Source: Thalassia testudinum (lineage: Eukaryota; Streptophyta; Magnoliopsida; Alismatales; Hydrocharitaceae). From it: a stretch of 64,000 bases of DNA. Shown here one piece after another: positions 22,411 to 33,902 of this stretch. Position numbers and translations under genes: made by a program. The stretch is taken from positions 39,463,001-39,527,000 of the forward strand of contig JAZHRO010000055.1 of the NCBI GenBank assembly GCA_037157565.1, written 5' to 3'. A model generated the notes under the pieces. That model was not told the origin of the DNA. It saw nothing but the letters and a program-made list of their open reading frames with translations, and ran no database searches. The stretch's first letter is position 1, and each line of letters starts with the position of its first letter.

Positions 22411-23757
22411 TGGTTTTGATTATAACAAACATCTCAAATCATTGGGATTAAAATAAAAAATTTTATTGTGCTTGCAAGAATTTCAATTTTCAGGATAGCC
22501 AAGTGTTGAGATTTGAATTCAAGGAGAGCTTAAGGTGTTGAATTCAATACAAAAATTTCACGATGGAGACCAAATGCTTAAAGAGCTTTTCAAAGACTTC
22601 GAGTTAGGTCGATTTGTAACATAGGACATTAAGTCATATGCTTACTTTGTTTGCTAGATTATAAGGAGAGCCCCAATATAGATCTTTTTAGACAAACATT
22701 AGGGGTCTCTTACATAACTTTTACATGAGCACCTTCACATGACCCAAATAGGTCTAATCAACCTTTACTAGGTCATTAAGTGCTAATTAAGTGTTAAAAA
22801 TCACTTAGATATATTAAGAAGATTAATTGTACTTGATTTCCCTTAGGTAGGCTGAAGATAGCCTATCAAAAGTTAGGTAATAATGACCTAACGTTTGATC
22901 AAGAAGTTTGGGTTGAGCCAGAGCCTTTCAGGAACTAATGAACATTGCATGGAATTGAAGGCCTAACATTAGTAGTGGACCTAATGTTAATCACCTTTAT
23001 CTAATGCTAGGTAAAGCACTTTTTAACCAACTTATTAGCCGTTGGCTTAGCACGTGAGGTGGAGGATTTGAACATTGGAGGGCATGCTCTTGACCTATTT
23101 TAGTCTCCAACTAACCTCTTGAAATATATTCATGGCCTCCCATCATTTTGCAGCACTTAGATAACACATATACATCATTTCTCAATTAATCAAAGCCCTA
23201 TGCACTTATTCTCAACTATTGTTCTCTTTGAAGCTCTTATGCACACTCTCAACTCTTTTGGAGCTCCTCAAAAAATTCTCCCTACTATACTACACACTCC
23301 TACACCTCAAGGGAGCAATTTCTTGCTTTCCTAGATAGCTCATAATCATTAGAATTACATATTTATTTGGGGCTGTTCATAGCATTATATTGAGTTGTTT
23401 TTATTCATTTCTACTCTATCTATCATGTAATTCGAGGGCCCAAGTTGTGGGTCCCTTTTCCCTTAAGGGAGATGGGCTTTTAGTCTTGATTGGGGAATCA
23501 AGAGTGGTTATAATAAAGGTTTGGTATCTCACAAGTATCGGTTGGTTTTCTAAGGTTGACTTGGGGCAAAATCCTAGGTTGGGAGACCTAGGTAGTGGTT
23601 TTTCACTATTTAGGATTTTCCACTATAATTTTGGTGTTGTGGGTTATGCATATCTATTTTTGTTGGATTAGCTTAGTTTAATTTCTACTCAATTTTTGAA
23701 TTAGCTTTTAATTTCTCCTTAAACACTATTCACCCCCTCTAGTGCTTCTAATATTAT
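22411..23757 (+). repeat. Copia-type LTR remnant I
   Basis: Starts TGGTTTTGATTATAACAAA and carries CACCCCCTCTAGTGCTTCTA near its end (about 23730-23750), both typical of SIRE-like plant Copia LTRs. A block with CTAGGTTGGGAGACCTAGG (about 23573-23592) parallels a GTTGGGAGGCTTAGG block on the minus strand of E. The ends are approximate and no TSD was found. Confidence 0.6.
22868..23012. promoter_or_regulatory. CCTAACGTTAGG-type palindromes in LTR I
   Basis: Half or full sites centred at about 22871, 22892, 22939, 22967, 22985 and 23005. Several adjacent centres are 18-21 bp apart. All are variants of CCTAACGTTAGG with changes mostly at the central CpG (CCTAACATTAG, CCTAATGTTA). Confidence 0.55.
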
Positions 23758-24019
23758 TTGAGTACGTCTTCTCATATCTTTGGTACTTTTTGACACAATG
23801 TAACTGGTTCCTACAAACAATGATGGTCCTGTTCATCTTGGCACTATGACATGTGCTAGCCACACCATAATTCCAGTGAATGGGCATTTGTTATTAATGT
23901 AAGTTCCTTCAATGGCCTCTCGAGGGGTCTTGAACCTAAGTTTGATGTTCTTTCAGAACCTATTCCTACCCTTCATAGGCCTCTTCCTCTTTACGTGCAT
24001 CCTTCGAGAGCATCTTCTC
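23758..24019. other. Short interval between LTR remnants I and H2
   Basis: No recognised feature. If I is a 5' LTR, this could be a fragment of its internal region, but I see no PBS and no convincing protein similarity. Confidence 0.4.
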
Positions 24020-24609
24020 TGTCTGCTCTAAAATCAGCACAAGAGGGGGGTGATTTATGCTTAAAATAAAAATAAAAATTTAAAAATCACACCACACAAA
24101 TTCAAACCACAAATTAACACAAGGATTTAGAGAGAACCTAAACTAGGAAAAATCTCTACTTAGTTATCCCTAACTAGCATTTTTCCTCGCAATTGCAAGA
24201 ATCACTAAAACTGCACCACAAATTCAAGGGTGGTGTACCTTTTGTATAACTTAACTTCTTGGACAACCCCAAGAAGTCTTTTATATTATTCCTCTAAAAT
24301 AAAGAATGGAAAGCCTACAGCTTATGCACCCAACAAAATGAAATCTAAATGTAACAAGTACAATGAGTCCTATAGAGCCACAAATATGTGTAATTGAAAG
24401 TGTAAACAAATGGTACTCGAAAATTACTCCCTTAAACTTCCCTTAATCGTGATTGCAATGTGTGGTATGAAGGAAGTAGAGTAGAAATTCTTTCATTGTT
24501 GGAAGAGAGAAATTGAGTGCTTTATAATCACTTTGCAAATCTTAAGAATGATGGAAATTTAGAGCAAGAGAGAGTATATTAAGTGTAAAAGTCTTAATTC
24601 ATCATAAGG

Positions 24610-24618
24610 TATTTATAG
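24610..24618 (-). promoter_or_regulatory. Putative TATA box of LTR remnant H2
   Basis: CTATAAATA on the minus strand, about 110 bp downstream of the nearest palindrome pair in LTR orientation. Confidence 0.5.
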
Positions 24619-24726
24619 AGAGTGTTTTGAATCTTAGCAATCACTTGGGTTCGAAATCAAATGTTTAAAATTTAGATGAAAAGCTGTAATTTTGAAAAGA
24701 TACAATTCAATTCACAAATCCTGAAA

Positions 24727-24993
24727 TTAATCGATTAACGCTCATATTAATCGATTAATGAAGAGAAAATTGATCGATTAATTTCTGCACATCTTAGTTC
24801 AAAACAAAGCATGAAATCCCAAAATTAATTGATTAAGCGATTTTCTTAATCGATTAACCCAAGTCCAAGAGCATCTTGATGTTTGGTTAATCAATTAATT
24901 TATAGTCCTAATTGATTAGTTTTTGTGTCAAATACTTAATTTTTGTACCCAATACTGAAATTAATCGATTAACCATTTCTCTTAATAAATTAA
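24727..24993. promoter_or_regulatory. Paired TTAATCGATTAA palindromes in LTR H2
   Basis: Pairs start at 24727/24747 (20 bp), 24825/24846, 24887/24908 and 24961/24982 (21 bp each), plus a further copy at 24770. Perfect copies are at 24727, 24747, 24846 and 24961; the others differ mostly at the central CpG (TTAATTGATTAA, TTAATCAATTAA). Confidence 0.85.
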
Positions 24994-25450
24994 CTTTTTA
25001 TTTTGAATGTTGTATAATTTGAAAGATGTGTCCTTTTAAGAGAGTATTATTTCAAACTCATAACTAGCCTTCTAGATGATGCTAAAATATCTCTATTCAA
25101 TTAATTTTGAATGTTTATGAATTTCTAAGTGTTTTTTTGGATAAGTGCGAAGTTTTTAAGTGCTATACAATGGCTCTTCTACCAGGCTTCTAGAAAAACA
25201 AATAAAATAAATACTTGAGGCTTCTTTTGACTTGATGAAGTCTTGAAATGTATGCCTTGGTCCTCTTGACATTCTTGAGCTTCCTTGAGATAATCTAAAT
25301 AGGCTATTGCCTCTTTTGCATTCTTTAGCTTCATTAAGAAGTATACAACTTTATACTTTGATCATCTTCATCTTGATCTTTTACTTATCTTTGAAATACA
25401 AAGTTAGATCAATATACCTTATTTTGTTGACATCAAAATCTGGTTAATCA

Positions 25451-26459
25451 GTGCTTAATTTGCATTGACATGCTTTGCCATGATGAATCGAGGAGGTGGG
25501 TGGTGGTTGCTGCCACGAGGGAAGTGTAGGGGAGTTTAAATGTGAGGGCTTAACGGTGGAACTGCAAGACGTCCAAGTGATTATGTTGAAAATGGAAAAT
25601 TTCTAAATTGAGGTATGTGTTGTCTATTAATGAAAATTGTATCACAAACTAGCATTACTAAAAGAACCAGTGGATAGCATTGTATTTCATAAATTAAACC
25701 TATAATACAATCATGAAAACTATAAATATAACTACTTTATCTATTAATGAAGATTTATTACAAACTAGTAATACTAAAAGAACTATTGGAATATATGTTA
25801 AACTTGTGTTATAGTAATAAAAAGGGAATACGACTACTGTATCAATTAATGAAAGTTGTATTGAAAACAAGTATTATAAATAGAATTAGTGGAATCTATA
25901 TTATAAATATGTGAACTAACTTCTACTTCGGTGATGAAACTTGGATTACAATTACAAAAATCGTAATTCTCAAGAAAGAGACTGGAATTGACAATAAGTT
26001 ATAAGTGGAAGTTGTAAATAGGCTATAATTGACATGATTAATTAAGTTTGGTTGTAATATATTCTAATAATGGATGGTGAAAATTCTATAAAATTGCAAG
26101 GTGGATTTAATCAGCATGAAAGATCATCCAAAGAGAAATAATTGGTGCTGATTTTGTATCTTCTGTGCACAACACTCAAAAAATACATACATACATACAT
26201 GTATGTAAAAAGTATCTTATGAGTACTATACCCAGAAGATACAAAGAAAAGTACCATATACCAGCTGTTGGATTTGTATTGGGGTTGATGGAATCGACCT
26301 TTGCGATGGTTGAGTGGTTTACAAAAACACTTTTTATTTTCATAAAGATCCCCAATCAATTATTAAGGAATGTATAGAAAGACTTCAGTGTCCATTTTTA
26401 TATTTTCATCCTCCTGCTTCTGCTCTATCAACCATTATGCTTTTTTGTTTGATGTCTTT
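25451..26459. repeat. AT-rich repeat locus, left flank of element J
   Basis: It holds three degenerate units of about 100-118 bp starting near 25622, 25740 and 25842. The end (26380-26459) joins in wording to the sequence right of J, and the junction resembles a second copy at 36540-36580. So this is the left part of the repeat locus that J entered. No gene. Confidence 0.6.
26153..26245. repeat. Inverted repeat with 13-bp arms
   Basis: TTTGTATCTTCTG (26153-26165) and its exact complement at 26233-26245 enclose a 67-bp loop with CATA repeats. Both arms resemble the hairpin ends of the inverted-repeat element at 62918-63838. Confidence 0.75.
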
Positions 26460-26490
26460 TGAAATGACCCACCACCCCATTGGTCATTTA

Positions 26491-27158
26491 AGACATCTGG
26501 GACGTTCACCAGACCTCTGTCAGGACGTCTGGGATGTTCAGCAGACATTTGAAAATACTTTTTAGTGCGGAACGTACGTACGCCAAACTTCATCACCGCA
26601 CCTCACCGCACCACCACCTGTGACACCACTCTGCACCATGCTTCGCCTTTCCGCCCCCCTCACCTCCTCTCCCTTTATAAACCTCTCCCCCTCCTCTTCG
26701 TTGCCCACCCCGTAGCTGAGAGCAGAGCGAAGGCGAGAGCAAGTGAAGAGCGGAGAGCTTGAGCGAGAGGAAGTGCAAGAGCGGAGGGTGCAGCACCATT
26801 CTGCTGCAGCACCTGCAGGCAAGGGGAGCCAGAGCAGTTTCGCGGAAGTCATTTTTCCGTGGAATCAGACGGCCGAAGAGACACCCAGACATCTTACCGG
26901 ACGTCTGAAGGTAGAGCAAGATGCCTGGTAGAGATCTACTTTCCGTACTTTCTCTCTCTGACAAGTCCTGACAGCATACGTATATGTACCAGAAGGCGAA
27001 AGCTTAGCCGAGGCAGTTTCAGACGTCCGGGAGCACCCCCAGACGTCTGACGGAGTTATGGGATGTCGACATTGAGTTCCAGACGTTTGATAGCGGAACA
27101 TCGAGAGAGGTATCCCTGAGAACTATTTTAGGACGTTTGGGACCTTTCCTAGACGTCT
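26491..27158. promoter_or_regulatory. Paired AGACGTCT-type palindromes in J 5' LTR
   Basis: Pairs start at 26491/26511, 26523/26543, 27021/27041 and 27131/27151, each exactly 20 bp apart; single or closer copies are at 26887, 26899 and 27081. The first two pairs are upstream of the TATA box, the others downstream. In the 3' LTR the first two pairs recur at 33934/33954 and 33966/33986 with the same spacing. Confidence 0.85.
26674..26681 (+). promoter_or_regulatory. TATA box of J 5' LTR
   Basis: TTTATAAA in a pyrimidine-rich context, conserved in the 3' LTR at 34110-34117. Confidence 0.65.
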
Positions 27159-28861
27159 AATTTCCGTCTGATAGCGTGTTTTGGGCAGTGTAAGGCCCTA
27201 TTGTTATCATTTTTCCACAAACGAACCGTCTCTATTTTCCGTACGAGTTTGTCGGTATAATGATACCTTGTTTATATCTTTTTGAACCTTTTGGCCCATC
27301 AATCTATGTTTTAGGTCTCCAGTCCGTCGGGTGTACGGGACCTGTGGAGACGTCGGGAGCCACTGTACGAGCCCCCATTCCACCCGGTTACCCAAGTAGA
27401 GTGGTTACAACTTTAAATCTCTAATTGCATACATGCAAGTAAGTAATCATAGGACTTGAGATGAACCCTAGGAAAGAATAAACGTATACTCGAAAATAAA
27501 TTCTTGAACCCTAGGTCTTGGCATAAACACTAGGGTTAGAAGAAACTGCATGTGAACGATTGAGTAATCAAAAGCTTCCTATTTTTATGGACCCCTACTG
27601 TAATAAAATGGAATTTGAACTGTTTGTTCTGAACATTCCAGCCCGGATGTGAAAAAGAAACTCCTGTACGAACCCCACAGGGAAAGTAAATAAGAACACT
27701 GTACTATGGAGAACCAGATGGTTCTGGGAATTCGCTGCCTATGGGAAGCTGTTAAGGGAGGTAAGGTGACCTTCGTGTACGTGGTACCGAAGAGAGCAAC
27801 TATCCCTTGTAATGTAGAGGGGAGCTTGCCGCCCTTGGGTTGGGACCCAGGGTGGGTTTGGCCACTCTACGACGACTCTTACTGGCCCTCGTGTACGTGG
27901 TACCGAGGTGAACTACTTAGTGTAGGGGGGAGCTATTCGCCCCAAGGGGCCCGGAGCTAGGTATGACCACCCTACACTGACTCTCGTCAGCCCATTGGGC
28001 AAACTGGGGTAGTCGGACGAGGGTACGTGGACTGAGGAGGGGCGAGACCCTTGAGGGGCAAGACCCCTATTCTATTCTGAGAGGGCAAGACCCTATACTG
28101 TTCCGCACTATACGTTGAGGCGTACCCGGTAGTGAAAATGACTGACCGCATGCTAGTGCGAGGTAGCTACCCGCATGCTTATCACGTGTGCCGTAGTCAT
28201 AGCTACGTCACGACCGTGACCTCAGGGTGGTAGACCTAGTATAGGACTACCACGGTGGGACTCCCCCGGCCAGGAGAGTGCCACGTTGGCATCCTATATC
28301 ACGGGAAGCTGCAAGCAAAATCATTCCTATAGGGAACAAGAAGATTAAGTAACAAATCCTAATTAGAGATCTCTACGCACCCACATGTATAATATAATTG
28401 GAAAATGAAAAATTTTATGTTAACTACTTATTAAATGTATGTTACTTCTTAGCCACCACTCTACTCTTATTAAATGTATGTTACTTCTTAGCCACCACTC
28501 TACTCAGCATTAGCTGACTCGAGTTAAATAAATTCTGTACAGGTCAGGGATTTGAGCAGCCTGAGCCACCGGCTGCTGAGGACACTGGGCCTAGTCGAGC
28601 CTAGCTTTAGTTCTACTGCTTGATAGTGAGTTTTTATAGCTTTGTCTTCTGTTACATGTACTCGTTTGATGTGATGGCTGTAATATTACTATTCTTTTTT
28701 CCCCCTGTTGTAAATTTCTTTTTTCTTAGTTATTGTACTTGTGTGATTGTGGTTTGTTGAATGTTACTTGGTTATTTCTTGTTGGACGACTGGATCTTGG
28801 GATAAACCAAAGTGAGTCGGTCTTAGATCCTGTAAGGGTTTGGGACCGAGTCGTGACAAGA

Positions 28862-28873
28862 TGGTATCAGAGC
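28862..28873 (+). other. Primer-binding site of J (tRNA-iMet type)
   Basis: TGGTATCAGAGC, the usual initiator-Met site of plant chromoviruses and Copia elements, three bases after the LTR end. Confidence 0.93.
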
Positions 28874-29043
28874 AAGGTCATCTCGAGAAATGAGCCAAGT
28901 AGTCCGGAAAACACCACACTTATACATGTAACTAAGATAGCCATCACAACCTTTTCTCTTGGTTATTGTATCCGAGTCTCATGTCTCATCTTTGGTTGAA
29001 CAGGCACCAATAATCTCGTTCCTCTTCAATCTTTGGGTAGGAA

Positions 29044-30310
29044 ATGCCTCGCTAGGGAGCTATTGTGGCAGGCCGCGGATGTGGTCGTGGCCGAGGACAT
29101 GGTCACAGGGGAGGACGAGCGATGGCCGAAGATAGAGTCGCTCCACCTCTCCTCTTGGACATCTAGGCCCCAGACCTCACCCAACTAATCCGGAGTCTTA
29201 TACGGGAGGAGCTCCATCAGCCTCCTCCTCAGCCTTCCCTTCTTGGGGATGCGGAGGGGGAATCCTCCGTGGGGCAGGCAAGCCGCCACGGCACTGGACG
29301 AGCTGGAGGGGGAGGGGGTGATCCTTTATCACCCCCTTCAGGCATTTCGGGGCACGAGTCATCCTTGCCTGGAATTGCACCCCTTCCTCCGCTGCGGCTA
29401 CACCATGAGGTTTTTAGCCAATTCAGGAAGCTGAAGCCCCCCTCTTTCAAGGGGGAGGGAAGCCCGTCTGAGGCAGAAGATTGGCTGGAACAAATGGAGA
29501 AGATCTTCGACACCCTCTGTCCTCCTGCAGAATGCCGCGTGGCCTTCGCCACGTATCAGCTGGAGAGTGTAGCCCACAGGTGGTGGAAGGCAGTTAGAGG
29601 ATAGGAGGAGGGAGAGCTGACGTGGGACCGGTTTGTGGCGCTCTTCTGTGAGCAATACTTCCCACAGACTTAGTAGGATCAGAGGAGGCAGGAGTTCCAC
29701 ACTCTTCATCAAGGGGCAATGACAGTTAGCGCATACCGTATGTGTTTTCTAGAGTTGTCACGCTTCGCCCCGACAGCCGCATCCACCGTGGAGGAGCGCC
29801 TATGGAGATTCACCGAGGGTCTCCGACTCGCCATTCGAGGGTACGTAAAGCCCCTGAAGCTACCTACCTTCTCCCGTGTAGTCGAGGCTACCATGACCTA
29901 CGAGGAGACCAACCCGTCCACACGAGATATTGATGGAGGAGGACGAAAGAGGCCCTATCTGTAGGAACACTCACAGGGCTGCCGAGAGAGGAGGCACCAA
30001 ACACCAGCAGGGGAACCGTCCCATTTTGTGGGTCCACCAGGGACCTACGGGGGTCCCCGACAGGGATCAGCCGACTGCAGCAGACCCCCGCCCAGTCACC
30101 AGCAGGGACAATAGACAGAGGGAAGTCACGTACCCCTCTACTATCAGTGTGGCCAACCAGGTCACATACGGAGAAATTATCCATCTAGGACTAGAGTACA
30201 ACCAATGCTCCCATCATTGAGCACTGGAGGCCGATCTGGCAGTCACGGATACCAGACCCGAGGAGGAGGACAACAGTCATAAGGAGGGTACCGGCCCGCT
30301 GCCTCCCGCC
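29044..30310 (+). pseudogene. J gag
   Basis: The reading starts at ATG 29044 and stays in one frame through the protease, but has a stop after three codons (29053) and more stops near 29602, 29670 and 29962. A Gly/Arg-rich N terminus is followed by the capsid core (FSQFRKLKPPSFKGE, EDWLEQMEKIF, AFATYQLESVAHRWW), typical of Tekay gag. The zinc knuckle at about 30133-30190 reads YYQCGQPGHIRRNY: the first and last Cys of C-x2-C-x4-H-x4-C are Tyr. Gag would package the RNA; this copy cannot be translated in full. Confidence 0.9.
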
Positions 30311-30745
30311 CGACCCAGAGCATGGCTGTTTCTTCTGCACCGAGGACTGAAGGGCGTGTTAATGCCCTAACTCACGGAGATGCCAGAGCTTTGGGCTCCG
30401 TAGTGGCAGGTATGGTTACTATTTCCGGCAAACTCGTTTACACTCTTTTCGATTCTGGAGCCACGCATTTGTTTGTTTCTACGAGTTTTGCTGTCTGCAC
30501 GGGAGTGAGCAGTGTGCTTTTAGAGGAGCCCTTCCTGATTAGAGGACCAGGTGGGTAGGTATTTGTTGTCGAAGAAGTTCTCACTGATTGTGAGGTCATG
30601 ATAGGGGGATACAATCTTCTGATAGACCTGATCATGATCCCGATGGATGACTTCGGTGTAATCTTGGGGATGAATTGGTTGGCCGCATACCACACCCTTG
30701 TAGATTGTTTTGGGAGGAATATTGTCTTCTCGATACCACGGTTGC
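30311..30745 (+). pseudogene. J aspartic protease domain
   Basis: In frame with gag. It holds VYTLFDSGATHLFVS, with the catalytic DSGA motif intact, and farther on GGYNLLIDLIMIPMDDFGVILGMNWL, the C-terminal part of the fold. One stop lies near 30556. A frameshift at about 30740 separates it from RT. It would process the polyprotein. Confidence 0.88.
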
Positions 30746-32260
30746 CCCATTCGAGTTCCACGGCCAGCCTGTAGACAGAGGATTCAGATGCATCTCTGCA
30801 CTTCGGGCAGCGAAGCTACTGAGTCAAGGGTGCGAGGGCTTCCTTGCTTGCATTCTAGCAGAGCCCGGCCCCGTGGACAGTATACAGAGTATTTTGATGG
30901 TCTGTGAGTACCCCGATGTCTTCCCAGAGGAGCTGCCAGGACTGCCACCTGAGCGCGAGATCGAGTTCGAGATCTCACTGATACCGGGGACAGGCCCCAT
31001 TTCTTCAGCATCATATTGAATGGCCCCGCTTGAGTTGTGAGAGCTCAAGACACAGCTACAGGACCTGCTAGAGAAAGGCTTCATAAGGCCCTGCGCCTCT
31101 CCATGGGGAGCCCCCGTCTTATTCGTGAGAAAGAATGATGGTACTCTTTGGCTGTGCATTGAATACAGACAGTTGAACTAGGTCACCATCAAGAACAAGT
31201 ACCCGTTACCATGCATAGATGACCTCTTCGACCAGCTGAGGGATGCCACGATATTTTCAAAGATAGATATGAGGTAAGGATACCATCAGCTGAGGATTAG
31301 GGAGACCATCGTCTCCAAGATAGCCTTTCGTACACGGTACGACCTCTACAAGTTCTTGGTCATGCTATTTGGATTGACCAACACCCCTGCCGCTTTCATG
31401 GACTTGATGAACCACATTTTTCGGCCATATCTGGATCAATTTGTGGTTGTTTTCATCGATGATGTGCTCATTTATTCACGAGACCAGACGCAGCATAAGC
31501 AACACCTTCACATGGTCTTGGAACCTTGAGACGGCACAGGTTGTACGTCAAATACAGAAAATGCAAATTCTGGTTGAGACAAGTCACCTTCTTAGGCCAT
31601 GTAATCTCAGAGGATGGTTTAGCTGTGGATCCAGCTAAGGTAGAGGCAGTACTCAGGTGGGAGAGACCGCATTCGGTGACAGAGATAAGCAGTTTCCTGG
31701 GGTTGGCTAGTTATTATAGACGATTTATCCAAGGGTTCTCACAGATTGCCTGTCCTCTTACTCATTTGACTCGGAAGTACGTACCCTTCGCCTGGACAGA
31801 CGAGTGTGAGTCTTGCTTTCAGAAGCTGAAGGAGAGGTTGGCCTTAGCTCATGTAATCACCATCCCTGACAACATCGGTGGATTCGTCGTCTACACAGAT
31901 GCCTCATTGCAGGGATTGGGGGGTGTACTTATGTAGCGGGGTCATGTTGTCGCATATGCTTTGCGGCAACTAAAGCCCCACGAGCATAACTACCCCACTC
32001 ACGACCTAGAACTAGCAGCAGTCGTCCTAGCATTGAAGACCTGGAGGCACTATTTGTACGGAGAGACGTTCGAGATTTTCATTGACCATAAGAGCCTCAG
32101 ATATCTGTTTGACCAGAAGGAACTCAACATGAGGCAGAGATGCTAATTGGAACTCCTGGAGGACTACGATTGTAGCATCTCCTACCACCCAGGAAAGGCC
32201 AATGTGGTAGCTGACGCCTTGAGCCGAAAGGCACCCACCCACGTGGCTTGCTTACAAGCA
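30746..32260 (+). pseudogene. J reverse transcriptase and RNase H
   Basis: The segment opens with EYPDVFPEELPGLPPEREIEF, the usual N-terminal lead of Tekay RT. It then has [38 protein letters not shown] and the catalytic box [12 protein letters not shown] (about 31443-31478). Stops lie near 31018, 31180 and 31275, and a frameshift at about 31520. The connection (FLGLASYYRRFI) and RNase H ([41 protein letters not shown]) follow, with stops near 31934 and 32144. It would make cDNA from element RNA. Confidence 0.93.
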
Positions 32261-32479
32261 CAAAGTTGGAGACTCATGGAGGAGTTGAGCAGCTGGCGAC
32301 TTCAGGAGACACAGGGGTATTGCGGGGCAGTGACAGTCGCGAGGCAGACACGACCAGAGCTGGTGGATCGCATCATGGTTAAACAAATGACGGAGTCATA
32401 TCTATGGGCACAGCGAGACCGAGTATTGGTAGGGAACCCAGGAGAATTCTCTTTCACTGATGGAGTTCTGCGTATGAGG

Positions 32480-33660
32480 GGATGCTTGTGCGTTCCTAGA
32501 GATGAGGAGCTGTTGAGGGAACTCTTGACTGAGGCTCATGGATCCAGATTTACCATACATCCCAGCAACACGAAAATGTATCATGACCTACGACGTGATA
32601 TTTGGTGGAGAGTCATGAAGCGAGATGTTGGCCTTTTCGTCCAGCAGTGTCTAATATGCCAGCATGTGAAGGCCGAGCATCAGAGGCCTGCAGGGCCATT
32701 GTAGTCACTTCCCATTCCAGAATGGAAGTGGGAGAGTGTCACTATGGATCTGGTAGTAGGGTTACCTGTGACACAGAGAGGGCACGATGTAGTCTGGGTG
32801 GTTGTGGATAGATTAACAAAGATGGCACGATTCCTGCCAATCCGAGTCACTTATGGACCAGCACAGTTGGCAGAGAGATACATCAGAGACATAGTACGCT
32901 TTCACAGGGTTCCCCGCGAAATTATTTCAGACAGGGACACTCATTTCACCTCCCAGTTCGGGGCAGAATTTCAGCGAACCTTGGGGACTTATCTGAAGTT
33001 TAGTACAGCCTATCACCCTCAGACAGATAGACAGTCGGAGCGCACCATTCAGACCCTTGAGGACCTTCTACGCGCTTACGTACTGGACTAGAGAGGCTCC
33101 TGGGAAGAGCATTTGCCTCTGGTAGAATTCGCATACAACAACAGTTACCACTCGAGCATCGGCATGGCACCATATGAAGCTCTGTACGGAAGAAAGTGTA
33201 CAACTCCCTTGAGTTGGGTAGAGGTGGGGACCAAGTGGGAGGTCGGCCCCCGTCTGATACGCCAGAGTCAGGAGGTGATCGAGCAGATCCATCGACGATT
33301 GCGTACTGTCCGAAGCAGGCAAAAGAGTTACGCCTATCTGAAGCGTAGGGAGGTACAATTTGAGGTTGGAGGTGACGCTTTCCTCCATGTTTCATCGATG
33401 AAAGGCTTGCAGCGGTTAGGGATGAAAGGGAAGCTTGCACCAAGATATGTGGGACCCTTTGAGGTCTTAGAATGGGTAGGACCCGTTACTTATCGGCTTG
33501 CCCTTCCTCCCCAACTTTCTGGAGTACACAACGTATTTCACGTGTCCAACCTCAGAAGATACATCGTCGACCCCAGCGATGTCGTTAGCCACGAGAACAT
33601 CGAAGTGGGAGATGACCTGACCTACCCCAAGAGATCGGTACAGATACTAGACTGAGCCAT
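32480..33660 (+). pseudogene. J integrase
   Basis: A His/Cys zinc-binding domain (HPSNTKMYHDLRRDIWW, then CLICQHVKAEHQRP, about 32555-32700) precedes the DDE core: [60 protein letters not shown]. The three acidic positions look retained. The C-terminal GPFEVLEWVGPVTYRLALP matches the GPF/Y module. Stops near 32702 and 33089 break the frame. It would insert the cDNA into chromosomal DNA. Confidence 0.93.
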
Positions 33661-33800
33661 TCGAAGGTTGAGGCGGAAGGAAGTACCCTTAGTGAAAGTC
33701 CTGTGGAAAAGCTAGCGGTACGAGGAGGCAACTTGGGAGCTTGAGTCGGCGATGCGAGATTAGTACCCGGAACTCTTCGAAGGTATGACTCTTCTGACCT
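33600..33800 (+). pseudogene. J integrase C-terminal chromodomain-like tail
   Basis: DDLTYPKRSVQILD, then RRLRRKEVPLVKVLW, then EEATWELESAMRD. This is the order seen in the chromodomain of Tekay/Del integrases, which in known chromoviruses targets chromatin. In-frame stops near 33653, 33711 and 33760 break it. Confidence 0.82.
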
Positions 33801-33811
33801 ACTTCAGTCCT

Positions 33812-33902
33812 CTTTAAGTTTGTTATATGCTGCTACGTTATATTTCTCGCACCCTAGTCAGTTCAAGTTTCGGGGACGAAACTTCCTTTAAGTTTGTTAT
33901 AT
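33812..33902. repeat. 17-bp direct repeat replacing the polypurine tract of J
   Basis: CTTTAAGTTTGTTATAT occurs at 33812-33828 and again at 33886-33902, the latter touching the 3' LTR. A G/A-rich tract should stand here in Tekay elements (after CGGGGACGAAACTTC, present at 33871-33885) but is absent. Confidence 0.8.

Larger units (their letters stand above)
24020..25450 (-). repeat. Copia-type LTR remnant H2
   Basis: On the minus strand it starts TGATTAACCAGATTTTGATG and has TCAACAAAATAAGG next, the usual start of SIRE-like LTRs; its 3' end has CACCCCCCTCTTGTGCTGA. TATA box at 24610-24618. It is homologous to H1. No TSD was found and the left end is approximate. Confidence 0.65.
26460..28858 (+). 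repeat. 5' LTR of J
   Basis: Starts TGAAATGACCC and ends GTCGTGACA. It is 64 bp longer than the 3' LTR; a 39-bp tandem duplication (28427-28465 and 28466-28504) and a roughly 20-bp repeat near 28050 occur only here. A unit of about 120 bp (starting near 27770 and again near 27888) is repeated in both LTRs. Confidence 0.95.

Noticed and set aside
26460..26470. J LTR starting at the TG of TGACCC (26464-26465)
   Set aside because: Starting at 26460 (TGAAATGACCC) gives the exact TSD TCTTT on both sides; the inner TG gives none.
26562..27101. Overlapping short frames in the Tekay J LTR on both strands
   Set aside because: They are in LTR sequence, repeat in the 3' LTR with stops at other places and show no domain.
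29198..29712. Minus-strand frames opposite J gag
   Set aside because: Shadow frames of the gag region on the plus strand.
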